DNA of 64,000 nucleotides from an uncultured Lachnospiraceae bacterium (GCA_947629385.1 CANRDO010000007.1:27238-91237); one strand, 5' to 3'. Numbered from the stretch's first letter, positions 54,621 through 63,817 are shown. Notes: a model not told the origin generated them from the letters alone. Numbers and translations: made by a program.

Positions 54621-55202
54621 AATTCGTGTTTAATTCACAAAACCCGGACGCCCTGCACGGGCTTGCAATGTCAGGGCCGTGCGGAAGCGCCCCCTCACGT
54701 TCGTTCAGCGGCATATCGTCGGAAAGCATTTGAGAACGCTTCGCGTTGCTTTCCGACTCCCGCTCGCGCTTAATCGGGCACGCAGCGGTGCATAAGTTCG
54801 CTTGCGCTCACCAAGCACCGGCGGCCCTCAATGATCTGCCCTGACACAGCAAGTCCCTTTTGCCGGGCTGTGCATTGGCATGCGGTAGAGCATTTATACT
54901 CATGCATTTTTTGCAGAATAGATCAGCGAATTGTTCATCTGTCACAAGCAGCCGCAGGAAAGCCGGATGTTGCGTGCCCGCACGCAAACGATAGGCAGTT
55001 CGACGCAAGATTCGCGAGCATAGCGACAGCTGTCGGAGCATGTCTGAGCGGAGCGAGTTTGCGGAGACAGCTGTCCATGAGCGGCGCCCTAAAGGACTAG
55101 CTTCGCGTCGGAGCCGAATCAAGGAGAACAACGTGTTTGCGGTGGGCACGCACATCGGCTCCTTCGGCGTCCGGATAGCCATATGTGAATTAAACACGAA
55201 TT
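54621..55202. mobile_element. 582-bp segment with perfect 19-bp terminal inverted repeats (MITE-like)
   Basis: The ends AATTCGTGTTTAATTCACA (54621-54639) and its exact complement (55184-55202) flank the segment, and a second arm pair CCGGACGCC / GGCGTCCGG lies just inside. An internal hairpin GTCGGAAAGCA / TGCTTTCCGAC is at 54718-54757. No transposase or convincing gene lies inside; a 129-codon open frame has no known features. No clear target duplication was seen. This accounts for the long gene-free region between trkH and thrS. Confidence 0.6.
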
Positions 55203-55224
55203 AACTGACCGGCTTTCTTTTGCA

Positions 55225-55263
55225 TAAAAAAGTACTCCCCCGGCTACTGCCTGAGAGAGTACT
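55225..55263 (-). terminator. Terminator of thrS
   Basis: Stem AGTACTCTCTC / GGGGGAGTACT followed by TTTTTTATGC on the minus strand, 45 bp after the stop codon. Confidence 0.9.
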
Positions 55264-55309
55264 TTCGTTTTGTTCTATAGCGTCTTTTCCTGACACATTT
55301 TACACGATT

Positions 55310-57247
55310 CTATTTCTTCTCGTCCTCTTTCACGATCGCCTCTCGAGCCGTGCGGGAAGCGATCTCTTCCTTAATGCCCGCGAGGAAGGCTTCGACGGTC
55401 TTCTGGCCCTCGTCGCCCGCGAAACGGCTGCGGACGGAGACAAGACCCTCTTCCTCTTCCTTCGCACCGACCACGAGCATGTACGGCACCTTCGCAAGCT
55501 GCGCCTCGCGGATCTTGTAACCGATCTTCTCCGCCTTCGTGTCGATGCTGGTGCGGATGCCCGCGTCAAAGAGCTGAGCGTTCACCTTCTCCGCGTAATC
55601 CATGTATTTATCCGAGATCGGGAGCACGCGCACCTGCTCCGGAGAGAGCCAGGTCGGAAACGCGCCCGCGAAATGCTCAATCAGGATGCCGATGAAACGC
55701 TCGATAGAGCCGAACGCCACGCGGTGGATCATGATCGGGCGATGCTTCTCGCCGTCCGCCCCGGTGTACTCGCAGTTAAAGCGCAGCGGAAGCTGGAAGT
55801 CGAGCTGGATCGTGCCGCACTGCCAGGTCCTGCCGATGGAGTCCTCGAGATGGAAGTCGATCTTCGGCCCGTAGAACGCGCCGTCGCCCTCGTTGACCAC
55901 ATAGTCCAGTCCCAGGTCGTCGAGCGCGCTGCGCAGGCCCTCGGTCGCCATCTCCCAGTCCTCGTCGCTGCCCATCGAGTTCTCCGGGCGGGTTGACAGC
56001 TCGACATGATACTTGAAGCCGAAGAGCTGATAGACCTCATCGATCAGCTTCGCGACGCCCTTGATCTCATCGCGGATCTGCTCCGGCGTCATGAAGATAT
56101 GCGCATCGTCCTGTGTGAAGCAGCGCACGCGCATCAGGCCGTGGAGCTGGCCGGACTTCTCGTGGCGGTGCACCAGGCCGAGTTCGCCCATGCGCAGCGG
56201 CAGGTCGCGGTAGGAGCGCGGCTCCGACTGGTAAACCAGGATGCCGCCCGGGCAGTTCATCGGCTTGATCGCGAAATCGGTCTCGTCGATGACCGTCGTG
56301 TACATATTTTCCTTGTAGTGGTCCCAGTGTCCGGAGGTCTCCCAGAGCTGGCGGTTCAGCATGATCGGCGTAGAAATCTCCACGTAGCCCGCCTTCCGGT
56401 GGATCTCTCTCCAGTAATCAAGCAGAGTATTCTTGAGCACCATGCCCTTCGGAAGGAAGAACGGGAAACCCGGTCCCTCATCGCGCATCATGAACAGCCC
56501 GAGCTGCTTGCCGAGCTTTCTGTGGTCGCGCTTCTTCGCCTCCTCAAGCAGACGCAGGTACTCGTCCAGATCCGCCTTCTTCGTATAGGAGGTGCCGTAA
56601 ATTCTGGTGAGCATCTTGTTCTTCTCGCTACCCCTCCAGTAGGCGCCCGCGAGACTGGTCAGCTTAAACGCCTTGACCGGCTTTGTCGACATCAGATGCG
56701 GACCCGCGCACAGATCGACGAACTCGCCCTGCTGATAAAAGCTGATCTCCGCGTCCTCAGGCAGATCCTCGATCAGCTCCACCTTGTACGGCTCATTCTT
56801 CTCCTTGAAATATGCGATCGCCTCATCGCGCGGCTTCGTGAAGCGTGTGATCGGCAGCGCCTCCTTGACAATCTTCTTCATCTCCGCCTCGATTTTCTCA
56901 AGATCCTCATTCGTGATTGGAGTATCGCTGTCCACATCGTAATAGAAGCCGTCCGCGATCGACGGGCCGATCGCCAGCTTCACGTCCGGGTACAGGCGCT
57001 TGATTGCCTGCGCCATGATGTGCGAGGTTGTGTGGCGGAACGCGCCCGCGCCCTCCGGGCTGTCAAAGGTCAGAATGTTCAGCTCACAGTCCTCGGAAAG
57101 CACCGTGCGCAGATCCTGCACCTCGCCGTTTACCTCTCCCGCCGTCGCCACGCGCGCCAGTCCCTCGCTGATGTCCGCCGCGATATCAATGATGGACATC
57201 GGCTGCGCATACTCTCTCTTTGAACCGTCTTTCAATGTAATAATCAT
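55310..57247 (-). CDS. thrS: Threonyl-tRNA synthetase
   Basis: 645 residues, full length: an N-terminal TGS domain (MIITLKDGSKREYAQPMS), the editing domain with HTTSHIMAQAIKRLYP, the class II core with motif 2 (GLVHRHEKSGQLHGLMRVRCFTQDDAHIF region; key R and H residues) and the C-terminal anticodon-binding domain (VRVLPISDKYMDYAEKV). The zinc ligands are in NCPGG and downstream histidines. It charges tRNA-Thr. AGGAGG precedes the ATG. It is the second gene behind a threonine T-box, so expression should rise when tRNA-Thr is uncharged. Confidence 0.97.
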   Translation of the reverse strand: MIITLKDGSKREYAQPMSIIDIAADISEGLARVATAGEVNGEVQDLRTVLSEDCELNILTFDSPEGAGAFRHTTSHIMAQAIKRLYPDVKLAIGPSIADGFYYDVDSDTPITNEDLEKIEAEMKKIVKEALPITRFTKPRDEAIAYFKEKNEPYKVELIEDLPEDAEISFYQQGEFVDLCAGPHLMSTKPVKAFKLTSLAGAYWRGSEKNKMLTRIYGTSYTKKADLDEYLRLLEEAKKRDHRKLGKQLGLFMMRDEGPGFPFFLPKGMVLKNTLLDYWREIHRKAGYVEISTPIMLNRQLWETSGHWDHYKENMYTTVIDETDFAIKPMNCPGGILVYQSEPRSYRDLPLRMGELGLVHRHEKSGQLHGLMRVRCFTQDDAHIFMTPEQIRDEIKGVAKLIDEVYQLFGFKYHVELSTRPENSMGSDEDWEMATEGLRSALDDLGLDYVVNEGDGAFYGPKIDFHLEDSIGRTWQCGTIQLDFQLPLRFNCEYTGADGEKHRPIMIHRVAFGSIERFIGILIEHFAGAFPTWLSPEQVRVLPISDKYMDYAEKVNAQLFDAGIRTSIDTKAEKIGYKIREAQLAKVPYMLVVGAKEEEEGLVSVRSRFAGDEGQKTVEAFLAGIKEEIASRTAREAIVKEDEKK

Positions 57248-57351
57248 GTTATTCGTCCTCCTGTCGTCTTTATTCCTGTTTTTTCGCTCTCATAGCCGTG
57301 ATCCGGGCTTCCTGTCGCTCTCACTGCCGCAATCCCGGTTCTTTTTAACTC

Positions 57352-57597
57352 TCACTGCTTTTCAATCTCTATCTCTATCGTATTCCCATTATCGTCATCG
57401 TCATTTTCGTCATCATCTTCTTCATCCTCATCGACCGCTTTGACAAAGAATTTCGCCATATTCCCTGCCGTCAATTTCCGAAACGGCGACGTCAGCCAGC
57501 CCAGCAGCACGCCCGACAGCAGCACGTCCGCAAGCAAAAGTCCCTTCTCGGCAGGCGACCAGCTTCTCAGAAAAACCTTTTTTAACTGATCCTTCAT
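57352..57597 (-). CDS. Small membrane protein with acidic tail, in the thrS T-box operon
   Basis: 81 residues, MKDQLKKVFLRSWSPAEKGLLLADVLLSGVLLGWL... A basic N-terminus, one hydrophobic helix (about 18-36) and a C-terminal run of Asp/Glu/Asn (DEDEEDDDENDDDDNG) are seen. Ribosome site AAAGGAGAAGG. It is the first gene after the T-box terminator and lies 104 bp before thrS, so it should be induced by threonine starvation along with thrS. No family is recognised. The acidic tail may bind cations or a basic partner. Confidence 0.7.
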   Translation of the reverse strand: MKDQLKKVFLRSWSPAEKGLLLADVLLSGVLLGWLTSPFRKLTAGNMAKFFVKAVDEDEEDDDENDDDDNGNTIEIEIEKQ

Positions 57598-57643
57598 AAC
57601 CTTCTCCTTTCATTCATTGATAAACTACAATCTCTTTGGGAAC

Positions 57644-57914
57644 AAAAAAACCGCCTCTCCCAATCCAAAAAGGACTGCGAGGGACGGGCAACTTGCGTTA
57701 CTCGCGGTTCCACCCTGCTTGTTTCACAGACCGACGCGCGGCCTGCTTTTGTAAAACCACTCATTCGACGATAACGGAGTCACCGGACCGGATTGGGGCC
57801 ACTCAGAGGTCGTTTTCAAATGGTTCCGCATAAGGGCTTTCCAGCTGCCGCCCTCTCTCTGGATGCTTCCGCATTTTACTCTTCTCTTCAGCGTGTTCGC
57901 ACAAGTTCAATTGC
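57644..57914 (-). ncRNA. T-box leader, threonine-specific
   Basis: The T-box sequence AGGGTGGAACCGCG is at 57703-57716, followed by a terminator stem and seven Us ending at 57644. Upstream are the conserved CCGTTATC...AATGAGTGG elements and, in stem I, AGAGAGAGGG and the specifier region GCGGAACCATTT with ACC (Thr) at 57822-57824. Uncharged tRNA-Thr would pair there and with TGGAACC to allow read-through into the small gene and thrS. Confidence 0.93.
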
Positions 57915-57921
57915 TTTTAAC

Positions 57922-57949
57922 AGTATAACATCTTCGAAATTTTTGTCAA
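57922..57949 (-). promoter_or_regulatory. Promoter of the thrS T-box operon
   Basis: TTGACA (57944-57949), 16-bp spacer, TATACT (57922-57927) with an extended TGT element before the -10. Transcription would begin near 57914. Confidence 0.85.
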
Positions 57950-57966
57950 CACCCGAAATAAGATCG

Positions 57967-58815
57967 TCATCCGAACGCGACGTCCAGCACCATCATCACC
58001 ATAAAGCCGAGCGCGAAACCGACCGTCCCAAGCTTATCGGATGGGTTCTGCGCAGTCTCCGGGATCAGTTCCTCCACGACCACATACAGCATCGCCCCGG
58101 CCGCGAACGCCAGAAAGCATGGCAAGAGCGGCAGGATATAGTGCGACAGCAGGAGCATGACCGCTCCGGCAGCAGGCTCTACTACGCCGGAGGCAACGCC
58201 CATGCCAAACGCGCTCCGGCGCCCCATACGTCCCTCTCCTGCCAGCGGCAGGCTGATGATCGCGCCCTCCGGGAAATTCTGGATCGCAATGCCGAGCGAC
58301 AATGCAAATGCTCCCGCCAGCGTGATCCCCGCGCGCGCCGCAAGCAGCCCGGAGAAGACGGCACCGACCGCCATGCCCTCGGGAATATTGTGCAGCGTCA
58401 CGGCAAGCATGAGAAGATTTGTCCGCTTCCGCCCGCTCTGTGTTTTTCCATTTCCGCCGCACTCCGGGCATAACTGCGCAGCGTCTCCATCTTTTCTCAC
58501 ACAGCATGTTTCCGCTTCCCGAACATCCCCGGGATAAAGCTGCGGAAAATATTTGTCCAGAGCCAACAGGAGCAAAAAGCTGCATGCAAGCCCGGCCACT
58601 GCGGGCAAAAACGCAAGCCGCCCCATATTTCCCGACAGTTCGATCGCCGGGATCAGCAAGGACCATACCGAGGACGCGACCATGACCCCTGCGGCAAAGC
58701 CAAGAAGCGCCTTCTGCAGCCGCTGGTTCAGCTCCTTCCTTACAAAGAAGACACAGGCCGCCCCGAGCGACGTGCCCAAAAGCGGAAGCAGCAGACCCGC
58801 AAGTATCTCTTTCAT
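57967..58815 (-). CDS. ZIP family divalent metal transporter
   Basis: 282 residues from MKEILAGLLLPLLGTSLGAA; the longer frame to 58836 has no better site. Eight hydrophobic segments are seen. The ZIP metal-binding motifs lie in TM4, TLHNIPEGMAVG, and TM5, QNFPEGAIISLPLAGEG (HNxPEG pattern); VVEELIPE follows. The loop between TM3 and TM4 carries CCVRKDGDAAQLCPECGGNGK, a possible metal-binding cysteine cluster. It probably imports zinc, iron or manganese. The ribosome site is weak. Confidence 0.9.
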   Translation of the reverse strand: MKEILAGLLLPLLGTSLGAACVFFVRKELNQRLQKALLGFAAGVMVASSVWSLLIPAIELSGNMGRLAFLPAVAGLACSFLLLLALDKYFPQLYPGDVREAETCCVRKDGDAAQLCPECGGNGKTQSGRKRTNLLMLAVTLHNIPEGMAVGAVFSGLLAARAGITLAGAFALSLGIAIQNFPEGAIISLPLAGEGRMGRRSAFGMGVASGVVEPAAGAVMLLLSHYILPLLPCFLAFAAGAMLYVVVEELIPETAQNPSDKLGTVGFALGFMVMMVLDVAFG

Positions 58816-58938
58816 CTCACTCTGCCATCCTCGCAAATATTCGTCTGTACTATCATATTGCGGTAGGTGTGAACCTGTGAAAAGAAAACCTGCAGTACAT
58901 TTTTTGACAAATTATAGAGCCTGTTCGCACAAGAACAA

Positions 58939-58968
58939 TTTACAAGCGCGCATGTTCTATGCTATAAT
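58939..58968 (+). promoter_or_regulatory. Promoter of the BvgS/EvgS-like kinase gene
   Basis: TTTACA (58939-58944), 18-bp spacer, TATAAT (58963-58968); transcription near 58975 gives a leader of about 105 nt. Confidence 0.7.
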
Positions 58969-59080
58969 CGTCATACTCATGTGCATAATTATGTCTTTTG
59001 ATTGTTCCGGCTATGATACATATTTTATCTGGAAAATCTCACTTGCATAGCAAATATGTGAATAAGGGGGATCATATCCT

Positions 59081-62000
59081 ATGAAAAGAACACGCCTGCT
59101 CTGCTTTGCGCTGACCGCCCTGCTGTCGGCGTCATCCTGTTTCACTGCACAGGCCGCAGAATCAGCAGAAGAACAGACGGAGGTTTTGCGGGTAGGCTTT
59201 TTCGCCTTCTCCGGCTATCACACAATAACAGAGGACGGACGCCGCAGCGGCTACGGCTACGAATTTCTCCAGCGGCTAGCCATCCACGCCGGCTGGTCCT
59301 ATGAGTATGTGGGCTACGACAGCTCCTACGCAGAATCGCTTGATATGCTCCGGGACGGCGAGGTGGACATCGTCACTTCCGTCTCCAAGACCCCGGAGCG
59401 CGAGAAAGAGTTCCTTTTCTCCGATCAGGACATCGGCTCCAACTCCACCATCTTCACCGTGAAAGCCGGAAACGAGGATGTCGTGGAGGGGGACTACTCC
59501 ACCTACGACGGCCTCACCGTCGGCATGCTGGAGGGCAATTCCAAGAACGATAACTTTGAACGTTTCGCGGAGGAACACGATTTTTCCTTTGAACCGGTGT
59601 ACTTCGGCGGACAGGACGAGCTCACTGACGCCCTTCAGAGCGGAGAGGTGGACGCCGCCGTCACCGGCAGTCTTCGTCTGCTGGAAAATGAATGGCTGCT
59701 GGAGTCCTTTGACGCCAGCCCCTTCTACATCTGCACCAGAAAAGACAACGCCGATCTGATGGAACGGATCAACGACGCCATCAACGAGATGGATCTCCAC
59801 GATCCGAACTGGCGGGGCACGCTTCACGAAGCATATTATGCCACCGACCAGAGCGGCTCGATCATCCTGAATGCCGGGGAACGCGCGTTCCTCGAAGAGC
59901 GCCGCGCCTCTGGCAAGCCTCTGCGGCTGTTGTTCAACCCTGGGCGGGTTCCTTACTGCTACTTCGAGGACGGAGAAGCCAAGGGCATTCTCCCTTCCCT
60001 TTTTGATATCCTGGCCGAGCGGCTCGGACTTGACTATGAATATATCCCGGTAGAAGACCGGAACGAATACTACGCGCTGCGCGCGACAGGCGAGGCGGAT
60101 GTGGTGCTGGACTTCGCCGGAGACTACTATCTGGCGGAGGAGGAGGGCTACAAGATCACGGTCCCCTACTTCCAGACCAATTTCGCGCGTTTGACTCTGG
60201 AAGGCTTTTCCGGGGACATTGAGCGGCTGGCCATAGTGGAGCAGTCCGACGCGCTGGGGGACACCGTCTCCAATCTTTATCCTGAGGATGTGCTGATCCG
60301 TTACCCTACCTCTAAGGACTGTGTTCAGGCGGTGCTGGACGGCGACGCGGATGCTACGATCCTCTACTCCTGCACTGCGGAGCGGTATGTCCGGCAGGAC
60401 GTCCGCAACCGGCTCTCTTCCGCGGTCTTCGGCTATACCTCTCTGGCCTATGCGGTGGGCAACAACGTCCCCGGCGGCCGCTATCTGCTCTCCCTTCTGG
60501 ATAAGGGAGCGGACAGCATCACCGACGCGGAGCGGGACAGTATTATGATCCGGGAGATCGACGCCGGGATCGACAGCAGCACCAGTCTGGTCGCCTTCCT
60601 CTACAGGAATCCGATCTACAGTGTGCTGGGAGTCTTCCTTGTGCTCCTGCTTCTTTTCGCTCTTGCCATGCTGGCGGTAAGAACCCGCAATCAGCGCAGG
60701 CTGGAGGAGAAAGTAAGGCAGGCCACCGGAGAGCTGGAAGAAAAGGCACAGGAGCTGACGCAGGCTTTGCAAGCGGCGGACGCGGCCAACCGCGCCAAGA
60801 CCGCTTTCCTCAACAATATGTCCCACGACATCCGCACGCCCATGAACGCGATCATCGGCTACACGGCCCTGACCACCACTCATCTGGACAACAAAGAGCG
60901 GGCGCAGGATTATCTGTCCAAGATCGCGCAGGCGTCCAACCACCTGCTCTCCCTCATCAACGATGTGCTCGACATGAGCCGCATCGAGTCGGGCAAGGTT
61001 ACCATCAATGAGCGGCCGGAGAATCTGGCGGACATTCTGCAGGGGCTGCGAAACATCATTCAGTCCGACGTCCACGCCAAGAATCTGGAGCTGTTCATCG
61101 ACACGGTAGACGTAGCGGACGAGGAGGTCTGCTGCGATAAGCTGCGTCTGAATCAGATCCTGCTGAATCTGACCTCCAACGCCATCAAGTTCACTCCCGC
61201 CGGCGGCACGGTGGCCATCCGTGTGACCCAGAAGCCGTCGCGCTCTCCGAAGCGCGGCCTCTATGAATTTCAGGTCAGCGACACCGGCATCGGCATGAGT
61301 CCGGAATTCGCCCGGACCGTGTTCGATCCGTTCACCAGGGAGCAAACCTCCACGGTCAGCGGCATTCAGGGAACCGGACTTGGTATGGCCATCACCAAGA
61401 ATATCGTGGACATGATGGGCGGTACCATCAGCGTAGAAAGCGAGCACGGAAAGGGCACCACCTTCACCGTGAATCTGGATCTTCGCTTCTCCTCAGAACA
61501 CAAAGAAATGACTCCTATCGCGGAGCTGAAAGGCTTCCGGGGACTGATCGTGGACGACGATATGGTCTGCTGCCAGAGCGTATCCAAGATGCTCCGGCAG
61601 ATCGGAATGCGGGCGGAGTGGGCGCTGTCCGGCCGGGAGGCCATCGCGCGCGCCACGGAAGCCGTGGAGCTTTCCGATCCCTTCGAGGTCTACATTGTGG
61701 ACTGGTCCATGCCGGAGCTCAGCGGCATTGAGACCGTTCGAAGGATCCGCAAGGTCGTTGGTGCGGACTCACCGATCATTCTCATGTCCGCCTATGACTG
61801 GACAGATATCGAAGAAGAGGCCCGCCGGGCCGGAGTTACCGGCTTTGTCAGCAAGCCTCTCTTTGCCTCCGATCTCCACCACACGCTGGAGCGGAGCCTT
61901 GGACAGGTCACGGATGAGCCGTCCGTGACAGAAAATTCTCTTCCGCAGGAAGATACCTTCGCGGACAAGCGCATCCTCCTGGCCGAGGACAACGAGCTGA

Positions 62001-62350
62001 ACCGGGAGATCGCCGCCGAGATCCTCAAGGAAGCAGGCTTCCTGGTGGAATGCGCCGAGAACGGCCGCCAGGCCTGCGACATGGTCTCTCAGGCCGCGCC
62101 GGGTTACTATGATCTGATCCTCATGGACATCCAGATGCCTGTCATGAACGGCTATGAGGCTACCCAGGCCATCCGGGCTCTCCCGGATCCGGCCATCTCA
62201 GATATCCCCATCGTGGCGATGACGGCCAACGCCTTCGAGGAAGACCGCGAGCAAGCATTGAACGCGGGTATGAACGGCCACCTGGCAAAGCCCATCGATC
62301 TGGACAAGATGATGAAGCTTCTGCGGGATCTGTTCAGCGACAAGCACTGA
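59081..62350 (+). CDS. BvgS/EvgS-like hybrid sensor kinase with two periplasmic-binding domains and two receivers
   Basis: 1089 residues. A lipoprotein-like or Sec signal (MKRTRLLCFALTALLSASSCFTAQA) precedes two SBP_bac_3 solute-binding domains (about 35-270 and 280-500), a transmembrane helix (about 506-528), a coiled linker, HisKA with NNMSHDIRTPMNAI (His about 581), HATPase (SDTGIGMSPEFARTVF, GIQGTGLGMAITKNI) and two receivers with acceptor Asp in VDWSMPE (about 872) and LMDIQMPVMNG (about 1015). Ribosome site AAGGGGGAT. No Hpt domain or partner regulator is nearby. The ligand is probably an amino acid or similar small molecule. Confidence 0.92.
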   Translation: MKRTRLLCFALTALLSASSCFTAQAAESAEEQTEVLRVGFFAFSGYHTITEDGRRSGYGYEFLQRLAIHAGWSYEYVGYDSSYAESLDMLRDGEVDIVTSVSKTPEREKEFLFSDQDIGSNSTIFTVKAGNEDVVEGDYSTYDGLTVGMLEGNSKNDNFERFAEEHDFSFEPVYFGGQDELTDALQSGEVDAAVTGSLRLLENEWLLESFDASPFYICTRKDNADLMERINDAINEMDLHDPNWRGTLHEAYYATDQSGSIILNAGERAFLEERRASGKPLRLLFNPGRVPYCYFEDGEAKGILPSLFDILAERLGLDYEYIPVEDRNEYYALRATGEADVVLDFAGDYYLAEEEGYKITVPYFQTNFARLTLEGFSGDIERLAIVEQSDALGDTVSNLYPEDVLIRYPTSKDCVQAVLDGDADATILYSCTAERYVRQDVRNRLSSAVFGYTSLAYAVGNNVPGGRYLLSLLDKGADSITDAERDSIMIREIDAGIDSSTSLVAFLYRNPIYSVLGVFLVLLLLFALAMLAVRTRNQRRLEEKVRQATGELEEKAQELTQALQAADAANRAKTAFLNNMSHDIRTPMNAIIGYTALTTTHLDNKERAQDYLSKIAQASNHLLSLINDVLDMSRIESGKVTINERPENLADILQGLRNIIQSDVHAKNLELFIDTVDVADEEVCCDKLRLNQILLNLTSNAIKFTPAGGTVAIRVTQKPSRSPKRGLYEFQVSDTGIGMSPEFARTVFDPFTREQTSTVSGIQGTGLGMAITKNIVDMMGGTISVESEHGKGTTFTVNLDLRFSSEHKEMTPIAELKGFRGLIVDDDMVCCQSVSKMLRQIGMRAEWALSGREAIARATEAVELSDPFEVYIVDWSMPELSGIETVRRIRKVVGADSPIILMSAYDWTDIEEEARRAGVTGFVSKPLFASDLHHTLERSLGQVTDEPSVTENSLPQEDTFADKRILLAEDNELNREIAAEILKEAGFLVECAENGRQACDMVSQAAPGYYDLILMDIQMPVMNGYEATQAIRALPDPAISDIPIVAMTANAFEEDREQALNAGMNGHLAKPIDLDKMMKLLRDLFSDKH

Positions 62351-62370
62351 GCTCTGCCGCATTGACAATA

Positions 62371-62410
62371 GAAAAGGCTGTCTGGATCAATCCGGAACAG
62401 CCTTTTCTTA
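62371..62410. terminator. Bidirectional terminator between convergent genes
   Basis: Arms GAAAAGGCTGT (62371-62381) and ACAGCCTTTTC (62397-62407), with T-runs on both sides. Confidence 0.85.
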
Positions 62411-62418
62411 TGAAGCAT

Positions 62419-63000
62419 TTAATGCCCTATGATAACATCCTCCAGCCTGCGCTTCGGCACGTAGTGGACGTCGTTCTCATCCCGATAGTACGCGACGGAC
62501 TCGCCCTCGCTCACCTCGGTTAGCACAATCTTCTCCGCCGGCTTGCCAATCGCAACGATCAAAAGCGGCGCCAGATCCTCCGGAAGGCCAAGCTCCTGGC
62601 GCACGGAATCCGCTCCGAAATTCCCGATCATACAGCCGCCGAGTCCCATCTCGACTGCCGCCAAAAGAATCGTCTGTGCCGCAATCCCGACATCCTTCTG
62701 AAAACGCGCCAGAGATTTTTGAATGCTCTTATCCTGACAGATCACGATGAACGCCGTCGGGCGCATGCCCTCGTGCGGAAGCGTCATTTCCGGCAGGCCT
62801 CTCGCCCACGCGGTCAACGCCTGAATGCGGTCCACCTCATCCTTCTCCCACGCCAGATAATATTTCAGCGGCTGCATATTCACGCTCGACGCGGTAAGCC
62901 TCGCGCAGTCCACCATCTCCCGCAGTTCCGCCTCCGTCACACGGCGGCTCTCATCATAGCCACGGTAGCTTCTGTTTTGTTTTACCAGGTCTTTGATCAT
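62419..63000 (-). CDS. Nitroreductase family protein
   Basis: 193 residues from MIKDLVKQNRSYRGYDESRRV; GGAGGAGG lies before this ATG. NRSYRGYDES is the FMN phosphate-binding start of the fold; ARLTASSVNMQPLKYYLA and GLGGCMIGNF are also family motifs. It is a flavoenzyme using NAD(P)H on quinones or nitro compounds. It stands alone; specificity cannot be read. KIVLTEVSEGESVAYYRDENDVHYVPKRRLED at the C-terminus is typical of Clostridia homologues. Confidence 0.92.
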   Translation of the reverse strand: MIKDLVKQNRSYRGYDESRRVTEAELREMVDCARLTASSVNMQPLKYYLAWEKDEVDRIQALTAWARGLPEMTLPHEGMRPTAFIVICQDKSIQKSLARFQKDVGIAAQTILLAAVEMGLGGCMIGNFGADSVRQELGLPEDLAPLLIVAIGKPAEKIVLTEVSEGESVAYYRDENDVHYVPKRRLEDVIIGH

Positions 63001-63039
63001 ATGTCCGTCCTCCTCCAAGCACAAACTTTTTTGGAAAAA

Positions 63040-63441
63040 TTATAAATCCAGAGATTCAAACCACTCATTGATAATCTGCAAATGTTTTTCCAGTGTGTCT
63101 GCGCGTATTGAAAAATGCATATCATACCTGCTTCCGGCTTCCCAGGAAGTTATGACATGACTATTTTGCTCGATAAACTTTGGAATCTTAACAGGAATTT
63201 GATTTGCATCAACATAAGAAATCAAAGCCGCTATATCATGCGTATAGAGGTCTCGGTCATTATATTGGAAATCTGAATTGTAAATCTGTGATTTTATCAG
63301 TTTTTCCGTTGCCTGTTGCAGATGATATGCACATATATTCTTTATGTCTTTCAGTTTTGGGGTTTCTTTGTATGTGTTCAATGCCTGCCTGGCCGTCAAA
63401 ATGTCTGCATAAATCAGTCCTTTTGATATACTATTCGCCAT
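63040..63441 (-). CDS. HEPN-domain protein (putative ribonuclease toxin)
   Basis: 133 residues. The HEPN helix pattern ICAYHLQQATEKLIKSQIY is clear, and RDLYTH (about 63-68) supplies an Rx4H motif, the catalytic motif of HEPN ribonucleases. It overlaps the upstream nucleotidyltransferase by 11 bp, forming an HEPN/MNT pair. In studied pairs the MNT protein AMPylates the HEPN toxin and silences it. The AT-rich base composition differs from the housekeeping genes, in line with acquisition. Confidence 0.88.
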   Translation of the reverse strand: MANSISKGLIYADILTARQALNTYKETPKLKDIKNICAYHLQQATEKLIKSQIYNSDFQYNDRDLYTHDIAALISYVDANQIPVKIPKFIEQNSHVITSWEAGSRYDMHFSIRADTLEKHLQIINEWFESLDL

Positions 63442-63817
63442 TCACTTCCCTTTCCTTTCGATAAATAACCTCTCCCCTACTGATGTCATCAAAAATACGA
63501 TCCTTTACCTTCCTGTCATTTCTGAAGTAAAGCAGATCATAATTCTGAAATTTTCCAAATTGATATATCCTTCTGGCAAAATCTCTGTACGACTTAGAGG
63601 TAAGAATCTGCGTTCTGGTTTTCCTGCCCATGATCGCAATATCTATATCCGATTCCTCCGTGCAGCGTTCCTCAATTGCAGAACCAAAAAGAATAATCTC
63701 ATCTATTGCGGCGCATATGTCTGCATTCCGTATAATATTTTCAATATAATCCTTTTTTATGTCAGCAACCTTGCAGACTCTTCCGTCATTTGTCATTACT
63801 TCAACCAGCTTACACAT
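63431..63817 (-). CDS. MNT-type nucleotidyltransferase antitoxin
   Basis: 128 residues with the minimal nucleotidyltransferase motif ILFGSAIEERCTEESDIDIAIMG (GS then SDIDI), so the metal-binding Asp pair is intact. The ribosome site AAGGAAGAG precedes the ATG. It overlaps the HEPN gene by 11 bp and comes first in the transcript. It likely modifies and neutralises the HEPN partner. Low GC content like its partner. Confidence 0.9.
   Translation of the reverse strand: MCKLVEVMTNDGRVCKVADIKKDYIENIIRNADICAAIDEIILFGSAIEERCTEESDIDIAIMGRKTRTQILTSKSYRDFARRIYQFGKFQNYDLLYFRNDRKVKDRIFDDISRGEVIYRKEREVNGE

Noticed and set aside
54808..55197. 129-codon frame inside the inverted-repeat element
   Set aside because: No ribosome site, Arg/Leu/Ser-rich composition and no transposase-like motif.
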